NCBI GenBank assembly: GCA_964388275.1
Contig: CAYLZD010000027.1
Span: 1 to 55,245, forward strand
Direction: 5' to 3'
Length of the DNA stretch: 55,245 bases
Source: JARYLZ01 sp964388275
GTDB lineage: Bacteria > Bacteroidota > Ignavibacteria > SZUA-365
Below, piece by piece: positions 52,482 through 55,245 of this stretch. How positions within the stretch are numbered: position 1 is the first letter of the stretch; every line of letters begins with the position of its first letter. The notes under the pieces were generated by a model, which was not told the DNA's origin, ran no database searches, and saw only the letters and a list, made by a program, of their open reading frames with translations. The translations under genes were made by a program, and so were the position numbers.

Positions 52482-53096
52482 ATGAACGGAAATTTCATGC
52501 GCGACGGAAGCTGCAGAATCGATTCAGTGGCAAGTTATTACGACTTTAAGAACATCTGCCCGAAGTCGCCGCTCGAGTTGATCTCGAACGCTTATATCGG
52601 AGAATCTGAAGGGGAACTTGCTTTCAGCACCACCTGGTATGAACCCGGCGTCGCCTGGGGAGAAGCTTATCCGCTTGTCCATATAGCCACAGCTCCGTTG
52701 GTGGAAGCTCTTGGGACCGATGACAAACAGAAGGTGGCGGACGCGGTGCAATGGAACTTTACTCGCATGACCTGGGACGGAGACACCGGAGTTCCCTGGC
52801 CGCTTCAACGCATGATTTTTCTTCGTGCCGGGAGGGAATGGCTCAACAGGATAACCTTTGAAGTGGTAGGCGATTCTCTCGAGAATCTCGAACTGGGATT
52901 ACTTTACAACACGGCCACACGCGGTGATAGCCAGGGGACGGTGCCGGTAATCGCTTTTCCCGATTACACCGCCGGTACTGGAACGTTTACGCTTGACGTT
53001 GTTTTGATCAAACCTGGTTTGTTCAGAATGGGCCTATTCTTCACTTGCCTTGGAACCAAGTACCTGTATGATATGGAGTGGTTTGTAGTGCCTTGA
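52482..53096 (+). CDS. Orphan hypothetical protein under a poly-G promoter
   Basis: 204 residues from the ATG at 52482 with GGAG 6 bases upstream. No recognised domain, signal peptide or membrane helix. It is rich in aromatic residues (several Trp) and appears beta-rich, with segments VHIATAPLVEALGTDD, WNFTRMTWDGDTG and PWPLQRMIFLRAGREWLNRI, ending DMEWFVVP. Composition is less GC-rich than the core genes. The frame continues upstream to 52290, but that would translate the promoter. Function unknown; poly-G control suggests a surface or interaction role, but this is speculation. Confidence 0.72.
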   Translation: MNGNFMRDGSCRIDSVASYYDFKNICPKSPLELISNAYIGESEGELAFSTTWYEPGVAWGEAYPLVHIATAPLVEALGTDDKQKVADAVQWNFTRMTWDGDTGVPWPLQRMIFLRAGREWLNRITFEVVGDSLENLELGLLYNTATRGDSQGTVPVIAFPDYTAGTGTFTLDVVLIKPGLFRMGLFFTCLGTKYLYDMEWFVVP

Positions 53097-53231
53097 TCGT
53101 TTATTATTATTTATTTAGATTTCAACTGATGAACTACCGCGAAGGAGCAAAAGAAATAATAAAGATGAAAACCTGTATTCGCGATATATTTACAAAACAA
53201 GGAATAGATATTGTGTGAAGAGGCGGAAGAT

Positions 53232-53897
53232 ATGAATATATTGCGCAAATTAACTCGCTTCATCGTGATTGTCGGCTTGCTTGCGGCACTATCCTGGGCT
53301 GTGGAGTCATGCGAAGAATATCCGACGTATGTTCAAACGATTCATGAATTCTGGTCTTTAGAAGATGCATTGAAGCACCCGGATGATGTGCGGTCGCTAG
53401 TATTATTACTTCATCCGACGAACGGTCTTCCCGACACTATTCGGGTGTTTCATAATTTGCATACCCTTATAGCACCTAATTGCAATATCAGCACTGTGCC
53501 GGATTGGTTTTGCGAATTACAGTGGTTAAGCCATATAAATTTATCACACAACAATATATCCGAGTTTCCTTTGCAAGTGTATTGCATGAAAGAACTTGCG
53601 GTAATTGTTCTTACAGGAAATCGAATTACAAGAATACCGGATAGCGTAGATCGCTTTGAGAAAGGTATTTGTTTCGATCTCGATAGTTGTCAATTAACAT
53701 CAATCCCCAATTCATTTATCCATTCCAGGTTCAGGATCGTACGGTTGAACGGTAATAGAATACAAGCACTTCCGGATAGTCTGAGCAAGATGAAAAAAAC
53801 ATTGGAATACTTGAACCTTAGCGGCAATCCGATCTCAGAAAAGGAAAAGGAGCGCATATTCAGGGAACTTTCGCCTGAAGTGAAAGTCGTTTTTTGA
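53232..53897 (+). CDS. Leucine-rich-repeat protein, exported or lipoprotein-like
   Basis: 221 residues from the ATG at 53232 (GAGG 10 bases upstream); a TTG at 53211 is the alternative. Hydrophobic N-terminus (FIVIVGLLAALSWAVESC) is a signal peptide, with Cys28 possibly lipidated. About five LRR units follow: LHTLIAPNCNISTVPDWF, LSHINLSHNNISEFPLQV, LAVIVLTGNRITRIPDSV, a variant with DSCQLTSIPNS, RIVRLNGNRIQALPDSL and YLNLSGNPISEKEK. The gene is about 42 percent GC over a counted stretch, far below its neighbours, and codons are AT-rich. This suggests recent transfer. Likely a surface binding protein. Confidence 0.85.
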   Translation: MNILRKLTRFIVIVGLLAALSWAVESCEEYPTYVQTIHEFWSLEDALKHPDDVRSLVLLLHPTNGLPDTIRVFHNLHTLIAPNCNISTVPDWFCELQWLSHINLSHNNISEFPLQVYCMKELAVIVLTGNRITRIPDSVDRFEKGICFDLDSCQLTSIPNSFIHSRFRIVRLNGNRIQALPDSLSKMKKTLEYLNLSGNPISEKEKERIFRELSPEVKVVF

Positions 53898-53936
53898 TAT
53901 TTGGGAACCTCTAAGAACCATGAATCATAGCCATAA

Positions 53937-54083
53937 ATGTTTTTCGCTTCATCGTCGCGCTGCCAGGCGATCCGTCATCAGAAAATGACCGTTATCGGAG
54001 TACAGTTCCATCCGGAGAGATTCACTCGAAGGCATGGAGCGGGACGGGAGTTGTTGAGGAATATTTTCGGACTCGGGGGTTGA
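53937..54083 (+). pseudogene. C-terminal remnant of a TrpG/PabA glutamine amidotransferase
   Basis: Open frame of 48 codons, ending TGA at 54081-54083. It reads ...QAIRHQKMTVIGVQFHPERF, then TRRHGAGRELLRNIFGLGG. The AIRH, GVQFHPE, HG and LLRNF elements are the last 40 residues of anthranilate/aminodeoxychorismate synthase component II, and include the catalytic His and Glu of the triad. The Cys nucleophile half and the rest (about 140 residues) are missing, with no matching sequence upstream before the LRR gene. Remnant of a lost gene. Confidence 0.7.
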
Positions 54084-54123
54084 TCGGCGGTGTGGATACC
54101 GTTTCCCGGCGGCTTACGGCTGC

Positions 54124-54148
54124 GGGAGCGGGGATCGGGAGTGAAGGG
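54124..54148 (+). other. Possible G-quadruplex motif
   Basis: Four G runs (GGG, GGGG, GGG, GGG) separated by 3, 3 and 6 bases, in a purine-rich stretch just downstream of the helicase stop on the other strand. No known role. Confidence 0.35.
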
Positions 54149-54214
54149 AGGATGAGGAGGGATATTGAACAGGGAGGAGCGGAGGAACGGAGGATTATAA
54201 AAATATTTCCTCAC

Positions 54215-55143
54215 TCAGGCAGGCTGGAAACGGGAAGACGCCGAACCGATGAGCGATCCAGGCATTTTAATGCCGCCCTTTCCGACCTTAAGTCTCGCGG
54301 AGGCGCACTTCTCCCCGGGCTGACGTCCTGGGCTGTGGTATGTCGTCCACCCAGGGCTGATTTCAGTCTGATCGTCAGATCGTCTTCCACTCTTCCCCTC
54401 TTGAATACCACACTGGCCGTACTCTGCATTTCCCGTCCTCAGAGCAGACTTCAAAGACTCGGCGAAAGGATGCTCGGGATGAGCTATCACGGACAATTCC
54501 CTGCACGCGCGCGTCATGCCGACGTAAACGAGCTTCCTGTTTTCAAGCTGGCTCATCGTTCCGAAAACAAGTGTCGACATTACAACGGCCGGGAATTCAA
54601 GTCCCTTCAAGCTGTGCACGGTGGAAAGTATTACAGGCGCGTTGACTGAGGACAGTTCGGTCCTGGCGTCCTTTCTGGCGGGATCGGTCAGCCAGAAGAC
54701 GTCCATGCCTTCGCGCAGCAGCGCCTTTCGAATATCGTCGACTATGGGGCGGCCGAGATGCACGCGCGTCATGTAGGACACCGCTATGCCGCGGGGGCCG
54801 TAATGCCTGCCGAGAAAGGAGCGCTCCTTCTCGACGGTTTTTTCCACGATATCCTCGTGACGCGCCGCCGGCAGAATGCGTGGCGCCGGGCCTTCCCGCA
54901 ATGCCGTTTCGGGCGAAACAATGCTGTTCTCTTTCAGGCGCTGCGTCCTGCCCGGAAACGATCAAGCTCTCGCCGGCGAGAAGAAAGGAGTTCGCGAACT
55001 CGAGGATCTGCCTCGTATTCTTGTAATTTCTCCTGATAACCATCGTCCTGCCCCGGGCCTGTATTCCGGCGTCCTTCCAGACGGTCCGTCTCCTGAAAAT
55101 ATTCTGGGCCGCGTCCGTGACGATCAGCAGATCGCCGTCTGGG
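54215..55143 (-). pseudogene. UvrD/Rep-type helicase C-terminal part, frameshifted and 5' truncated
   Basis: Read right to left, frame A gives PDGDLLIVTDAAQNIFRRR, RNYKNTRQILEFANSFL and GQDAAPERE. It then loses sense; frame B continues with NSIVSPETALREG, SYMTRVHLGRP, STVHSLKGLEFPAVVM (motif V) and KLVYVGMTRACRELSVIAH (motif VI), ending at 54215. One extra base in the AAA (TTT on the plus strand) near 54932-54934 explains the shift. The N-terminal Walker A half is absent: at about 55143 the sequence becomes transposase. Sequencing error or true decay cannot be told apart here. Confidence 0.75.
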
Positions 55144-55245
55144 CAATGATTCTTGCCGTCGATGTTGTCGCCTCGATGTTCGGCGTGCACTGGAATACGG
55201 TCTACAGCGCGGTGAAGAAGGCGGTCGCCTACGGCTTGGAGCATC
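55144..55245 (+). mobile_element. Internal fragment of an ISL3-type transposase (runs off the window)
   Basis: The plus strand encodes AMILAVDVVASMFGVHWNTV followed by YSAVKKAVAYGLEH at the edge. The V-A-x-x-F-x-V-x-W-x-T-V-Y-x-A-V-x-x-A-V-x-x-G-L pattern is the helix-turn-helix before the catalytic domain in ISL3-family transposases. It starts in mid-protein, directly joined to the helicase at about 55143, with no N-terminal zinc domain, inverted repeat or target duplication visible. Either a truncated element or an assembly junction. Confidence 0.6.

Noticed and set aside
53129..53218. 29-codon frame before the LRR gene
   Set aside because: Too short, no similarity; AT-rich chance frame.
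53978..54214. 78-codon minus-strand frame
   Set aside because: Pro/Arg-rich, antisense to the TrpG remnant.
55144..55244. Start of a helicase open frame at the right edge
   Set aside because: Opposite the transposase fragment; helicase sequence begins only after about 55143.

Overview
The window looks like one scaffold of a Gram-negative bacterium of the Bacteroidota/Chlorobi (FCB) lineage, probably from a draft or metagenome assembly. The evidence is: two proteins with type IX secretion (T9SS) sorting domains (the gene cut by the left edge and a large S8 protease), a bacillithiol-synthesis gene (bshC), a Kdo transferase and heptosyltransferase-like enzymes (so an LPS outer membrane), a TolC/MacA/MacB-like tripartite pump, and high GC in most genes. 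A 100-N scaffold gap lies inside a gene at 48165-48264 and both window ends cut genes. An Ignavibacteria/Kapabacteria-like host is my inference; no rRNA is present to test it.

Layout. 0-11.3 kb: a long minus-strand run read from right to left (DUF309 protein, ferredoxin, MBL hydrolase, Rieske protein, QueG, TrxB, LutA-LutB-LutC, HD-like protein, homoaconitase-like enzyme, MmgE/PrpD), concerned with redox and carboxylic-acid metabolism. 11.5-13.2 kb: bshC on the plus strand. 13.2-25.9 kb: minus strand, with CCA-adding enzyme, TolC, MacA, an ABC ATPase and two ABC permeases, a small hypothetical, a DUF1207 outer-membrane-type protein, a polysaccharide deacetylase, a membrane glycosyltransferase and a VWA protein with two OmpA domains. 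26.2-29.5 kb: plus strand, hsp20 and dnaK, a Trm112-like protein and a Spy/CpxP-like periplasmic protein.

29.6-34 kb: two minus-strand stress/cofactor clusters. The first (rubrerythrin, DUF3501, a PTPS-II-type 6-pyruvoyl-tetrahydropterin synthase, FolE, SDR) overlaps tightly and looks like a tetrahydrobiopterin-type pterin pathway coupled to a peroxide-defence module. The second has two peroxiredoxins, a rhodanese and dodecin. 34-42.3 kb: alpha-glucan phosphorylase, the secreted S8 protease, and a lipoprotein lytic transglycosylase with seven LysM repeats. 42.6-51 kb: envelope glycan genes (four glycosyltransferases, a DUF3616 protein broken by the gap, an ATP-grasp enzyme, Kdo transferase), then tRNA-Ala(GGC) and cytidine deaminase.

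51.6-55.2 kb is an accessory, decaying region. It has REP-like hairpins and imperfect repeats, and an orphan gene whose promoter carries ten G's exactly between the -35 and -10 boxes (a candidate phase-variable switch). It also has an AT-rich leucine-rich-repeat gene, a 48-codon remnant of a TrpG/PabA amidotransferase, a frameshifted and truncated UvrD-type helicase, and an internal fragment of an ISL3-type transposase. The most interesting signals are the poly-G promoter, the BH4-like operon and the hidden gene remnants in this last segment.
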